Of a DNA stretch of 64,000 nt, positions 22,078 to 32,959 are shown piece by piece. Every line of letters begins with the position of its first letter. Positions within the stretch are counted from its first letter, which is position 1. The translations under genes were made by a program, and so were the position numbers. The notes under the pieces are model-generated. The model saw only the letters and a list, made by a program, of their open reading frames with translations, was not told the DNA's origin and did no database searches. Source of the DNA: Gerris lacustris (taxonomy: Eukaryota > Arthropoda > Insecta > Hemiptera > Gerridae); contig OX578286.1 in NCBI GenBank assembly GCA_951217055.1, forward strand, positions 2,115,508 through 2,179,507, written 5' to 3'.

Positions 22078-22750
22078 GACGAAAATTTGATTTTGAGATT
22101 TTGATGAAATTACACGTTTCGAGGTACCCTGAGTCCAATGAAGAAGTGATTTTCTAAAAAAAAATTCTATCGTCTGTATGTCTGTCTGTGTGGACGCTTA
22201 GGGTACAGGCGTCTGCACAGACAGGCCACAGACGAAGTGGACCTAAAAGTGGTTTTAAAAAGAATGTGTCTGTCGTTTGTCTGTGCAGACATCTGAAGCC
22301 TAGACTTGAGGGCTGATTTTGACTAACTTTAACATACAGACAAATCATACTCCGAGCCGAAATCGAGAAATAAATTGTAGCTCCAAATTTAGGGGCACCC
22401 CCCCCCCCCCTCAAAAAAACTCTAAAAACGTGAATAAGGTTTAACGATTTTGAGATTAAAAATTCTAAAATGTAGCCCATTTAAATACGAATCTAATGCT
22501 ATAAGATGTTTACCCGGGAATATCTGGTTCCTGAGAAAATAGCTTTACACGCGGACGGAGAGAGGTCGGGTTCGATTCCCCGCCGAGGAGAAGTTATTTT
22601 TATGATATATTTTTATAAAATGTTCAATAAAAATTAAATTTACCTACAAAAACACGAAATCTAATAAATGGAAAACACAGGGCTAAGTCTAAGTAAGTAT
22701 GAACTCGTATATGAGAAAGTTTGTCTGAGTTGTCTCGGTCCGATATTTTT
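22078..22750 (+). repeat. R-family repeat, near full-length
   Basis: It carries all the central R blocks in order: GAGATTTTGATGAAATTACA, a TCTGTCTGTGCAGAC-rich stretch, GAAATCGAGAAATAAATT, a poly-C run after AGGGGCA, a perfect B-box-like GGTTCGATTCC at 22569-22579, and GGGCTAAG...GAACTCGTAT. The TTTCTC hairpin end is missing. Confidence 0.8.
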
Positions 22751-22751
22751 T

Positions 22752-22880
22752 AATATAGCCTATTGCCAAACTTTGTTTCTGACGACGAACTTAGCCGGAC
22801 ATATATTTTAAAGTCACTAACTGATTCACTCACACAACAAATTCTAGCTTGATGTTAGTCTGTCTCTTTTACAATCCTTT
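22752..22880 (+). mobile_element. FB-1 right-arm fragment
   Basis: GCCTATTGCCAAACTTTG, GACGAACTTAGCCGGAC and AATTCTAGCTTGATGTTAGT match the right arm of the FB-1 copies. The terminal TAGTCC end is not preserved. Confidence 0.65.
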
Positions 22881-23240
22881 ATGATTTACCACCTAAATTT
22901 TATCAAAATCGGAAGTTTTTTTTAATATATGGTGGTTTAGTTGATGTCAGAAATAAGACCAACAATTTTCTCTTTTGTCTGAAACGAATTTCTGTTTTAG
23001 ATTTTTTTTTAATTTAAAGGCAAAACAAATTCTGTCGTTCTTAATTATGCTAATGCTTCCCTTACTTTCGGTATAAGCTTGAAGCAAACATATTCAAATT
23101 ATATTATAACTATCACGAGTTTGTGGAACTAGTAGTAGTAGTAGTAGTAAGGTTCTATTACTAGTAGTATAGACGGGTAGGATGAACCACTTGTTGGAAC
23201 CTAGCAATTAGACCTCTTTTTTTAGACACATTTTACTAGA

Positions 23241-24193
23241 TATGGTCGACCAAGAAGTCATGAACACAGGAGAAACTGAAAGCTTAGCTTCGTTTAAATT
23301 CGGAATTTCCGAGTATTGCCGAAGTCAGTACAGTCGGGTGCTAAGGAACAGGAAGGTTTCCAATCTGTTAGGTTTCCTGTTTTGTTTGTTTTTATACAGT
23401 AAGAATCATAGTCACAACTATACTAAACGATTTTTGTACGATCCACAAATCCACGGGATGATGCAAATGCAAAGGACGCTACAAATAACGCTGTTGGAAC
23501 AAACCTAATATGTATATTTTTTATTATAAAAATGATTGCTCTCCATGACAATTAATATCTTTATGGATAGGTACTTCTGTTGTTGGACTGCCACTCCCGC
23601 CACTGTTGTGTTTAAAATACAAATACACATTGTAAACGATTTCACGTCCTTGACTGTGAAGAGTCTTTCTTCCTAATTTTGAATTCGTGTTATTATCTAT
23701 GTTTTTATTAATAACAGGAAATTTAATTTACCAAAGAGAAAATTGCCAAAAACAATCCGAGAGAGGTAATAGTACAAAAATAATTCACAAAAAGTAACAA
23801 CTAAAATCCAGAAATAAAAAAAGTAACAAATAAAACTCAGAAATAAAAAAGTAACATATCAAACTCAGAAATATAGAGGAGGAAAAAATAGATTAAGAAA
23901 GAAGAAATACGATTTAAATTTAAAGAATATTATTATGAATAATCAATAAATAATAATATTAAGATAAATTATATTATCGTTTATTATTAGTGATTTCTTA
24001 TCAGGTACAGTGTTGCTTGTTGCAAAAAATATTAAAAAATATAGAAGTTATCAAAAATGAAATGATTAATAACAAAAGAACAACACTGTGTTTTTTGACA
24101 GTGTTGTTTATTTTATTAAAAACTGACTATACATGACACCAAAACAACGACACTAGCGCACTCCTCAGATTTCCATGACTTCTTGGTCGACCT
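23241..24193. mobile_element. TIR insertion within SINE-B
   Basis: GGTCGACCAAGAAGTCATG is found at the left and its exact inverse at the right, about 950 bp apart. TTTAG occurs next to both junctions and could be the target duplication, but the left edge is uncertain by about 20 bp. An 88-codon frame (23242-23508) begins within the left TIR and has no feature I recognise. A CAACACTGT/ACAGTGTTG hairpin lies near 24085. Confidence 0.55.
23765..23880 (+). repeat. Minisatellite of about 29 bp
   Basis: Four imperfect units of AGTAACAA-TAAAACTCAGAAATAAAAA follow each other inside the TIR insertion. Confidence 0.65.
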
Positions 24194-24609
24194 TTAGCTC
24201 CGTGGTAGAGAGTTGCAGCCACTTCACACATCACACCTCTGTACATTGTACAGCTGAAGCAAGTATGATGTGATCAATAGTGAGCCATATAAATCAGAGT
24301 GTCACGACTAGGGATCGAACCCACGACCCCGTACCGCCCTCGATTCATTGATGGCCGAGCAAACGTGGTAAATAATTAAAATGCACACGGGTTACACTGG
24401 CTTCCATTTGTTGAACTAACTGAGTTAATCAACTCTAATCGCAAAATTGGTCAGTTTTTAGACAACAAAGTTAAAATACTAACAGATTTAGAGCATTTAA
24501 TCAGTGAACCACTGATGAATTGGAAACCACTGGTGAACCATTAATGAAATGGAGGTACTTATTTAGCTTGTTACTCCCCAATGTTTTTTTAGAGTAAAAT
24601 TATTTATAC

Positions 24610-24785
24610 ATTCCTACTATTAAGACAAAGGGATGTTTAGTCCAGTGCACTTTGGGACAAAGGAATATCACACTTGTGTTTTTATAAGGGGAGTAACAAT
24701 CTAAAGAAGAACATTCCGTACACCTTCTTTAGATTGTTACTCCAATCTGAATTTTTATAAGGGGAGTAAAAGTCTAAAGATGTGC
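24610..24785 (-). repeat. Q-family repeat, inverted copy
   Basis: On the minus strand it matches GTGTGATATTCCTTTGTCCC and the GGACTAAA block of the 20.2-kb copy. It also contains an imperfect inverted pair of CTTTAGATTGTTACTCC around 24705-24740 and direct repeats of TTTTTATAAGGGGAGTAA. Confidence 0.6.
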
Positions 24786-25365
24786 CGAAATGGAAACCAC
24801 TGGTAAACCATTCATGAAATGGAAACTAAATTTTGACCAACTTAAGTGATTTAAAGCCGTTTGTATGAAGTATTTGCATTTACGTTTGACAAATAATGTC
24901 TAAATTTATTGTATCAATTTTTATTTCTGTAAGTTAAATTGAAGATATATTTGAATCTACTACCTAGGGGCCCTTTGACCTTAAATTTTTGTTTATGCAC
25001 TCCCTTAATTAAAAGTAATTTATTAGGTAGATTATTCATTTATATTATAAAGATGAATTACGGGTGTAATATTAATTATAATAATAATATTAGGAGATTA
25101 TAACGGTAGGTAATTAGGAAAGGTTTCAAGTCTGAACTTGCACCAGGACTTACTTGCTGGATGAAGCCCACACCTGTGCTTTGTTCTGGCGTCTCCGCTA
25201 TCAGAACCCCCAGACACAATGAATCATATACACCCAATTAGACAATTTTAAAAACACTACAAAAACCAAGAAAAACTAAAAAAAAATATATATATATATA
25301 TAACATTTTCTTTAATTAATTGTTTTAATTATAGGTTATAAGGTTGTGTTGTTGCTATTGGATTA
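24786..25365. other. AT-rich stretch, nothing recognised
   Basis: No repeat match, RNA gene or coding frame with protein features is seen. A higher-GC patch at 25130-25220 has no second copy in the window. Confidence 0.35.
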
Positions 25366-25368
25366 TCA

Positions 25369-25370
<2 letters not shown>

Positions 25371-25409
<39 letters not shown>

Positions 25410-25415
25410 CTCTCT

Positions 25416-25510
<95 letters not shown>
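25371..25510. repeat. (TC)n-(TA)n compound microsatellite
   Basis: About 17 TC units lead into about 45 TA units. Frames on both strands across it are repeat artefacts. Confidence 0.97.
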
Positions 25511-25512
<2 letters not shown>

Positions 25513-25672
25513 CCTATGTAAATTATGTGAAACAACTAATGGTTAGAATTTACAGAAGAAATCCGAGGTCAGGTTATCCAATTATGCGTATAAAACGGAA
25601 GTAAACATTTTTTAATAATATTTCTTTTTTCCCCGTTTAATTATAGTTTCCGTTGCAAAAAAAATTAAATTA

Positions 25673-25772
<100 letters not shown>

Positions 25773-25839
25773 TACTTTTTAAAAATTTAGTCGGAATGAA
25801 TTACTAATTTGGGATATTAGCAAATTATCTTATCAAAGG

Positions 25840-26000
25840 GGAGGGGGTATAGAAATAAGGGGGAGGGATAGAATCTAGATATTCTCGCTTTGTAAAATAA
25901 TTTGAACGTTTCTTGATAGTAGTTAATAAATCCATTAAATTGAAAATAAAACACCCCCTAGCGAAGCACGGGTATTCAGCTAGTATATATATATATATAT
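25840..26000 (-). repeat. (TA)n-headed repeat with CCCGTGCTTCGC
   Basis: On the minus strand a short TA run is followed by CTAGCTGAATACCCGTGCTT and CGCTAGGGGGTGTT. A TA array next to a short CCCG...TTCGC-type head is also seen at 38.13 kb. I recognise this arrangement from arthropod repeats but assign no class. Confidence 0.5.
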
Positions 26001-26124
26001 TAAGTTATAGTTGGTTTATTATAAAATATAATAATAAAGAAAACAAGTGAAATGAGTTGTAAATATGTGCTACCATCGCATTATATATAGCCGTAGGCCA
26101 GTGTTTCTCAATGGACCATTGTTT

Positions 26125-26265
26125 TTAGGGTTTTGATGTCATCCTAGAAACTTTGGTAGCTCGTCCGTACGTCCGTCGCATCTTTGAGTATATCTCCAGA
26201 CCTACTGTAGCTAGACATTTGAAATTTGGTATAATTGCTTACCTAAGATACTAAAGAATAATATA
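26125..26265 (+). repeat. N-family repeat
   Basis: AGGGTTTTGATGTCATCC, GGTAGCTCGTCCGTACGTCC and TTGAGTATATCTCC recur in diverged, inverted form at about 51.92-52.06 kb. No terminal repeats were found. Confidence 0.55.
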
Positions 26266-26297
26266 TGCACACTGCTTCTCAAAAGTACATATGTTTA

Positions 26298-26968
26298 GGG
26301 TCCGTAGGCAAAACCAAGGACCCTTATATTTCCCTGCGTGTGTCTGTTCGTCCGTCCTCTCGCGTGTTCTCACGGCTACACCTTCGTCCGATCACTTTGA
26401 AATTTGGCATGTATGTGTCTTGTACCTACCCACATATTTTAAAAATATAGCGACTTAAAATTAGGTAAAAAAACTTAAGGGTTAAAATTGTTTTATTTTT
26501 TTTTCGACACCATGAGGGGTATCATATGAAAGCGTACGTCGAGCTGATTACAAAAATATATAATTCTTTGGTTATAACTTTGATAGGGCAAGCGTAGGCA
26601 AGTTTGAAGTGGGTGTGAAACGTTCCCCCCCCCCCCTTCTATCTCGCCTATGTGAAGTGCAAAAAATCTGAAAAAATTCCTGAACATTCTTCGACCAAAA
26701 GTAAAGACACCACTTTTTGGAAATTTCGAAAAAATATTATTTTATTTTTTATTGACAAAATACGTTTTTTTATAACTATGGTCTTTTCGATGTATTTATA
26801 TGGTTGTAGTCCGGTTCAGTGGCAAAAAAATACTTTATCAGAAGTTTGTTTATGTGTTTTGAGAATATCAGACCCTTAGAATGGTTCAAAGTAAGCTTTT
26901 TAGAATATTAAAAAAACACTGTTTATACACTTTACAGTTTAACACTATATAGTGTGGCCTACGGACCC
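26298..26968. mobile_element. T-family TIR element
   Basis: GGGTCCGTAGGC and its inverse GCCTACGGACCC bound 671 bp. A second copy at 57.7 kb matches nearly throughout, including a run of C at the same place (26627). No target duplication was resolved. Open frames are not conserved between copies, so it is probably non-autonomous. Confidence 0.75.
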
Positions 26969-27326
26969 ACGATGTGTGCTGACTAGCACACACTTGACCT
27001 GTTTATTATACATACTTTAGTTGAAAAAAAATAAAATAAAAAAATAAAAAATAATGTTTTACTAAAGAATTTTTAAGACCGAAGAATCCCTTTTAGTAAC
27101 TTCCTGACAAGTACTTGACGGGATGTTTTTAAAATACTGGTTGTATTGACCAATTCTGTGTGGAAATCAAACACTGATAAATTAATACTCTCATTAATTT
27201 AAAAAAATTGGGGGTTTATATAAAACAATCTATAATTTAATACCGACGATCATATTAAACATAAATGAAATGGTGAAAGAAAAATTGTCTCTTCGCCAAA
27301 AAATAAACTTGTTACTAGTCGAAGCA

Positions 27327-27357
27327 GCTTTCAGCTTTCTTAAGTTCATCATCAGTG
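27327..27357 (-). other. Hammerhead-like core, second locus
   Basis: On the minus strand CACTGATGATG is followed 14 nt later by CTGAAAGC. The CTGATGA and GAAA cores match the hammerhead consensus, with the same extra U as in the motifs at 11.5 and 11.9 kb. The stem II is weak here. It adjoins the left side of the 49-bp satellite. Confidence 0.35.
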
Positions 27358-27410
27358 CCGAAATACAGAAGAAATAGTGTTAAATTATAACAGGGAATAT
27401 AGATTTCTCA

Positions 27411-28064
27411 GATTAGGTCTAGTTCAGAGAATAGATAACGATGGTTGAACTGGAAGTTGGATTAGGTCTAGTTCAGAGAATAGATAACGATGGTTGAACT
27501 GGAAGTTGGATTAGGTCTAGTTCAGAGAATAGATAACGATGGTTGAACTGGAAGTTGGATTAGGTCTAGTTCAGAGAATAGATAACGATGGTTGAACTGG
27601 AAGTTGGATTAGGTCTAGTTCAGAGAATAGATAACGATGGTTGAACTGGAAGTTGGATTAGGTCTAGTTCAGAGAATAGATAACGATGGTTGAACTGGAA
27701 GTTGGATTAGGTCTAGTTCAGAGAATAGATAACGATGGTTGAACTGGAAGTTGGATTAGGTCTAGTTCAGAGAATAGATAACGATGGTTGAACTGGAAGT
27801 TGGATTAGGTCTAGTTCAGAGAATAGATAACGATGGTTGAACTGGAAGTTGGATTAGGTCTAGTTCAGAGAATAGATAACGATGGTTGAACTGGAAGTTG
27901 GATTAGGTCTAGTTCAGAGAATAGATAACGATGGTTGAACTGGAAGTTGGATTAGGTCTAGTTCAGAGAATAGATAACGATGGTTGAACTGGAAGTTGGA
28001 TTAGGTCTAGTTCAGAGAATAGATAACGATGGTTGAACTGGAAGTTGGATTAGGTCTAGTTCAG
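27411..28064 (+). repeat. 49-bp satellite, 13 identical units
   Basis: Thirteen full units of 49 bp starting GATTAGGTCTAGTTCAG follow each other, plus a 17-bp partial unit. Starts at 27411, 27460 and 28048 agree exactly with the period. I see no differences among the units, which points to a recent expansion or strong homogenisation. Confidence 0.97.
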
Positions 28065-28099
28065 GAATTGTAAAGTAAACAAAGACCGGGAATAGTACA

Positions 28100-28640
28100 T
28101 TACGCGTCGAGTGTGGAGTTTGCACCCGAGCGATAGCGAGGGTTGTAAAACCACACGAGCAATGCAAAATGCCGTTTTCCCACGAGTTGCGTACCGTACT
28201 TTATCTACGATTGTTAGATTTAAATAATAAATACAGAAAAAAATAAACTTGCTGTATGTAAGTTCGTATCTCTTCTCTTGATAAAGATGGCATTAATCTT
28301 GAGTTATATTTTTTGCCGAATTAATTATTTCTGGAGGAATATTGTTCTCTACATTTTCGTCAAAGTCACTTGATTCATTCATTGTTTTTCACTAAAAACT
28401 CGATATAAACAGTTAGTTTTATTAAACAAACATCAAATTAGTTTTGTTAAATGTAAACAAACTCTCTAATCGTGCGTAAAGCTGAAGAATTCCTCTTCTT
28501 TACCGCGCTAGCGTTGTAAAGAAGAGGAATTCTTTAGAACCATGAGACGCGCATGCGCAATGAATACAAGTACGTAAATAATCAGTTTCTACGCATCTAA
28601 ACAGAGATATAATGTTTATATTTCGTATCAATCGTTGATA
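28100..28640 (+). repeat. S-family repeat, copy 2
   Basis: The copy matches the one at 19.49 kb, including the GAGCGATAGCGA apex at 28128-28139 with CCC/GGG arms and the long hairpin at 28482-28536. It lacks about 25 bp at the left of the apex arm relative to copy 1. It follows the 49-bp satellite after about 35 bp. Confidence 0.8.
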
Positions 28641-29350
28641 AAAAACCTTGTTGATGCTGAGTATCATAAAAAGTTTTATGCTCTCTTTGTTGTTTTGGTT
28701 TCATCAAAATATTGCGGGATATGTTTCCCTTTAAATACAAGAAGGACCTTTTTCATTTTTTAGATTGACCACGACCTTGAAGCATCGTATTCTTAAGCGA
28801 AAAAAAAGAGGTCCTTAATTGAAGACGAAGAAGAAGAAGATGACGGTATATAAAGAAGTCTTCAAGACCAATTATAGATGTTGTTTTTTTTTCTTGTATG
28901 TTCTTCGTTCGGTGATCAGAACCGTGACCGTTTGGGTTAACATATAAGACACTCCTTCGTTCCTTGCGCTAAAAGGATTTAAAAAAATAAATAACTGACA
29001 ATTCCTTTACCGACAATGAAGAGTCGAGTTCAGCGAACTGGACCAAGGACTAAGTTCAACTAACCCAAAACAATTATTAAATATAGTAAACAAACCTTGA
29101 AAATGCAACGGTTAACGACGCTCGACTACTTCTGCAAGTTCTAACTACTCAACGCCTTCAAGGCAGGATGTGAAAGATTTGTGGTATAACAACACTGACT
29201 ACATCACTATTAATGTTTCGTACATGTTGTGTGAGTGTTAGTCATTTATAATTAGACTTGATTAACTCTGTTATGTAACTGGAATCTTTTTATTTGCTAC
29301 GAAAGCTTCCGCTGCTGGAATTATTAACAATCTTAACTTTCCCGAGCAAA
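28641..29350. other. No gene recognised
   Basis: A GAAGAAGAAGAAGA run lies near 28825. Otherwise the stretch has no visible repeat match, RNA gene or credible coding frame. Confidence 0.35.
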
Positions 29351-29351
29351 C

Positions 29352-29480
29352 TGTGATTTTAGGGTCTGTAGGCAAAATATAAGTCCCTTATTATATCCTG
29401 CGTTTTGTCTATCTCTGAATATCGTTGACAATTTTTTTTGAAAACACCCAACACAAAAATATAAAACTATGCAGTTAATA
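29352..29480 (+). repeat. T-family left-end fragment
   Basis: TTTAGGGTCTGTAGGCAAAA matches the T left end, followed by diverged TATCCTGCGTTTTGTCT. The rest of the element is absent. Confidence 0.55.
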
Positions 29481-29671
29481 TGTAATAATGTTTAGACAGG
29501 AATAATGTATGAAAGAACCCCCCCCCCCCCAAAAAAAGTAATCTTAAAAAAAATGGTGTTGAAATTCTGGAGATTAAATTTGTTGTTTTTTTTCATCGGA
29601 AATGCTAAGAAACTGAATAATGAAATCCTTGACTGTTTTCTTCTCCAGTGTGTGATAATGATAACGAATCA

Positions 29672-29859
29672 TTATAAAAGAGGTGTAGTTCACTAACCAA
29701 AACAACGTCTTTACACAAAATTAAACATTATCTGAAGATAATGATTATCCGAAAAAGGCTGCTTTAGAACAACCTAAACCGGTCAATTGTTCCAAATTCA
29801 ATTATTTTGTATGAAATTTATTTTGTTGTTCTGGTTATTGAACTACACCTCTTCTATAA
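29672..29859. mobile_element. V-family MITE
   Basis: TATAAAAGAGGTGTAGTTCA and an inverted match at the right bound about 188 bp; the inverted arms extend through ACTAACCAAAACAAC. A shorter, diverged copy lies at 52.46 kb. No coding sequence is present. Confidence 0.7.
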
Positions 29860-29967
29860 ATAATGAAATTTATTTTATAAATTTCATTATTTCAAAATCT
29901 TTACTCTAGTGGAGGTTGTCAACAAACCGGCTAAGTCATTTCATTTTTTTAGAATTTTCTTTAAGAT

Positions 29968-30535
29968 ATCTAACCATCTCTAAACACCTCTAACCATCTC
30001 CAAACACGTCTAAACACCTCTAACCGCCTCTAATCACCTCAAACCACCTCTAACCATCTCTAATCACCTCAAACCACCTCCAAACACGTCTAAACACCTC
30101 TAACCCCTCTAACTACCTCTAATCACCTCTAACCCCCTCTAACCACCTCTAACCACCTCCAAACACGTCTAAACACCTCTAACCCCCTCTAACCACCTCT
30201 AATCACCTCTAACCCCCTCTAACCACCTCTAACCATCTCTAATCACCTCAAACCACCTCTAATCACCTCTAACCACCTCCAAACACGTCTAAACACCTCT
30301 AACCCCCTCTAACTACCTCTAATCACCTCTAACCCCCTCTAACCACCTCTAACCGCCTCTAACCATCTCTAATCGCCTCTAACCACCTCTTAACACCTCT
30401 AACCGCCTCTAACCACCTCTAATCATCTTTAAACACCTCTAATCACCTCTATCCACGTCTAAACACCTCGAACCACCTCTGATCTCCTTTAAACACCTCT
30501 AATCACCTCTAACCACCTGTAACCACCTTTAAGAT
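29968..30535 (-). repeat. K array (TTAGAGGTGG)n
   Basis: The plus strand reads CCACCTCTAA over and over with variants (CATCTCTAAT, CACGTCTAAA); the G-rich strand is minus. About 56 decamers are present. Larger multi-decamer blocks are repeated within it. Confidence 0.95.
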
Positions 30536-30758
30536 AACACCATAGCAAAAGAGATTTAACAAAATAAAGAAATCTTAACAAGTTCTATATTTACAATTCC
30601 TCAAAAGATAATAATTTATGGATATAGAGATTTAAATTTAGAAAGTTCACCCAAAACTTTCGTAACTTACAAAATAATTGCTTTTTTAAAAGAGAAACTA
30701 CATTAAGTACCAATATTATATTCATTTTTGTTAAAAAAAAAATCTTAAAAGTCTACAA

Positions 30759-31277
30759 CCAGTCATCCTAAATCAAGCTCTCATTCCTCAGTCCAACTCC
30801 GTCCGATACCTTGGCCTTACCCTTGACCGTCGATTAACATGGCAACTACACACTAAGACAAAACGTACTGACATCACACGAAGATTCAAGTTACTGCTCG
30901 GTCTTCTGGATCGCAGGTCTAAGATTTCTCTGAATAACAAACTTCGTATCTACAATGTAGTCTTAAAGCCAGCTTGGACCTACGGTCTAGAAGTGTGGGG
31001 CAGCACCAAGCCTTCAAATTCCCATCGTCTCCAAATCCTTCAGTCAAAAATTCTTCGAAAAATTACCGATGCTCCTTACTATGTTTCCAACCTTACTCTC
31101 CATGAAGACCTGAACGTTCCTTTTGTCCGAAATCTATCCGAATCCCGATATCGAAAGTTCCACGAATCCTTATCCCATCATCCTAATCCTCTTGTACAAC
31201 TCATGTCCTCTCAACATATTCCAGGTAACCCTCCAAGACGTCTGAAGAGGCAGTGGCCTAGGGATCTACTCTCGTAG
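30759..31277 (+). pseudogene. Jockey-type reverse transcriptase, C-terminal fragment
   Basis: This is the last 172 codons of the second frame of a non-LTR retrotransposon of the Jockey group. The frame is open from the 5' truncation point to a TAG. Visible family features are YLGLTLDRRLTW, then a helical stretch ending in SLNNKLRIYNVVLKP, then AWTYGLEVWG and LQSKILRKITDAPYYVSN; these belong to the thumb and C-terminal part after the catalytic palm. The YXDD catalytic motif and everything upstream are absent, so no active enzyme could be made. The lack of stops or shifts over the retained part suggests a young insertion. In a full element the enzyme would copy RNA at a nicked chromosomal site. 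Confidence 0.92.
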
Positions 31278-31303
31278 AATATTGTTATAGTAATCCATTA
31301 TTA

Positions 31304-31882
31304 TAGTCGAGGAGATAGCGTGCAAAAAAGTGTCTGACTAACATCAAGCTAGAATTTTGTATACAAGTCAATCTTTTAGCGCCTTTTAAGAATATGTGGT
31401 CGGCTAAGTTCGTCTGCGGGACATAGCTTGGCAATAGGCGTTGGAAAAAAATAAACCGGTGGAGAGCGGCAATGTCTCACCAATTATGGTGGACAATGTG
31501 ATTTTCATGATCCTGAGTACAGAATTAGTTAGTAGACCAAAAATCAAGTTGATGTTAGTTTTTCCCTTGACAGGCGACCTCGTTGATTTTTAGTAATATT
31601 TGAATAACTAACCTATCAAGTGTGAAAATAACATCGACTTGATTTTTGGTCTACTGACTAATTCTGTACTCAGGATCATGAAAATCACATTGTCCACCAT
31701 AATTGGTGAGACATGGCTGCTCTCCACCGGTTTGTTTTTTTCAAACGCCTATTGCCAAGCTAAGTCCCGCAGACGAACTTAGCCGACCACAAATTCTTAA
31801 AAGGCGCTAAAAGATTGACTTGTATACAAAATTCTAGCTTGATGTTAGTCAGACACTTTTTTGCACGCTATCTCCTGGACTA
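31304..31882. mobile_element. FB-1 foldback element, copy 2
   Basis: Long inverted arms run from TAGTCGAGGAGATAGCG to CGCTATCTCCTGGACTA, with TTA on both sides (31301-31303 and 31883-31885). The central segment is inverted relative to the 10.8-kb copy, as expected when orientation is set only by the centre. It sits 26 bp after the stop codon of the Jockey fragment, so it jumped in after or with the LINE. Confidence 0.87.
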
Positions 31883-32091
31883 TTACTTTCTATTTCTTAA
31901 ATCTTATATACATTATAAATTTACTTTATCATTACTTAAATATTTTTTAATATAATTATTTTACTGTATAAATCGCCAGGAAGTGTAGTCACTGGACTAC
32001 TTCTTCTTCATGTTGCTCCCACCATGTTAAACAATAACATCATTATCACTTGTTACAATGAAATTATGTGTAGTTGTGTTATTCAATAAAA

Positions 32092-32126
<35 letters not shown>

Positions 32127-32149
32127 ACAAAAAGTAAAAATATATATAA

Positions 32150-32940
32150 CTAGGGATCGCGTGGCTCTATCATTTAAGCGAGCGTAATGCAATAAATATT
32201 AGATAGTTAATCATTATGAGTTGATAGTTAAAGAATATGGTTGTAATAGAGAGCCGTGTCGTGGGGGAGAAAAGTACCTTTCTACATATATATCTTTACT
32301 TACATGTCCCGCTTCTGCTTGTATCAAGTTGAAATTTTCTATACATGTTTCAATTGTGCTTTAGACGATGTTCATGAAGTTTCGTTAAAATCGTTACGTT
32401 AGAACGTAAGATATCGGTGAAAACATTGTTATCCCTATTTTAAATGTTTAGGTCCACTTTAATAGTTTTGCGATCTTTATTAATTCATTGCGGTGTCGCT
32501 GTTGGTTTTACTAAAACATGTCATTTGTCAAAAATGTTCTTCTCATCGAATAGATGATGATAGAATCTTTCCCTGTCCTGAAATTTCAATTTTACATTTG
32601 AACCTATCGTTTACGCGAGCTTTGCTTGCGAACTCTTTGACGGATCTAGCTGTCCAACGAACTCAGCTTGAGCATTAGTGAAAAGAAGACGAATACCAAA
32701 TTTCTACCAAATTGTTTATCTTTTACTTAAGTTATTGTCTTTTTTTTAAAATCAAATTATAATTATTATTAACTACGGGAAACAGACAGAGAAAAATACA
32801 CTCCAGCGCCGGGATTTGAACAACGGGCCTTTATATATATTAAGTTATTGTCGGACACCGGACACGTAAACGTTACACACAGACAGACAGACAAGATGCA
32901 TATTTTGTTGAATGCAAGAAGCTCGCTGCAATAAAATTAA
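32150..32940 (-). repeat. W-family repeat, copy 1
   Basis: The copy matches the 41.45-42.24 kb copy in reverse. Shared blocks include ATCGCGTGGCTCTATCATT, CAAGTTGAAATTTTCTATAC, CGTTAGAACGTAAGATATCG and ATCGAATAGATGATGATAG. A SINE-A interrupts it at 32740-32839. Confidence 0.8.
32740..32839 (-). mobile_element. SINE-A, truncated copy with target duplication
   Basis: TTAAGTTATTGTC lies on both sides (32727-32739 and 32840-32852), a clean 13-bp duplication. On the minus strand the copy keeps the B-box region (GTTCAAATCCC), the body and an A-rich tail, but it has lost the A-box half. This proves that SINE-A moved by retroposition and that it inserted after W. Confidence 0.88.
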
Positions 32941-32959
32941 GAATAATTCTTACGGACAT

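Larger units (their letters stand above)
23130..24414 (-). mobile_element. SINE-B copy interrupted by another element
   Basis: The two parts, 23130-23220 and 24194-24414, match the intact SINE-B at 34.35 kb. On the minus strand the B-box-like GGTTCGATCCC is at the tRNA-like head and a (TAC)n tail lies at the left. Imperfect flanks TTTGTGGAAC and TTTGTTGAAC look like an aged target duplication. The middle holds an inserted TIR segment. Confidence 0.65.
30759..32120 (+). mobile_element. 5'-truncated Jockey-type LINE insertion
   Basis: The insertion holds the reverse transcriptase fragment, a 3' UTR with an FB-1 element inside it, an AATAAA signal near 32086, and a long A tail. AAGTCTACAA precedes the 5' end (30749-30758) and follows the A tail (32121-32130), so a target duplication of at least 10 bp is visible. 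This fits insertion by target-primed reverse transcription. Without the FB-1 element the insertion is about 780 bp. Confidence 0.9.

Noticed and set aside
22569..22579. tRNA gene at the perfect B box of R repeats
   Set aside because: No cloverleaf folds around it; the acceptor, D and anticodon arms cannot be formed. The same holds at 53.65, 35.9, 36.2 and 61.8 kb.
27411..28064. CRISPR or other spacer-based array
   Set aside because: The 49-bp units are identical with no unique spacer.
29968..30535. Interstitial telomere array
   Set aside because: The decamer TTAGAGGTGG is only loosely like TTAGG and no true telomere repeat lies nearby; kept as a speculation only.
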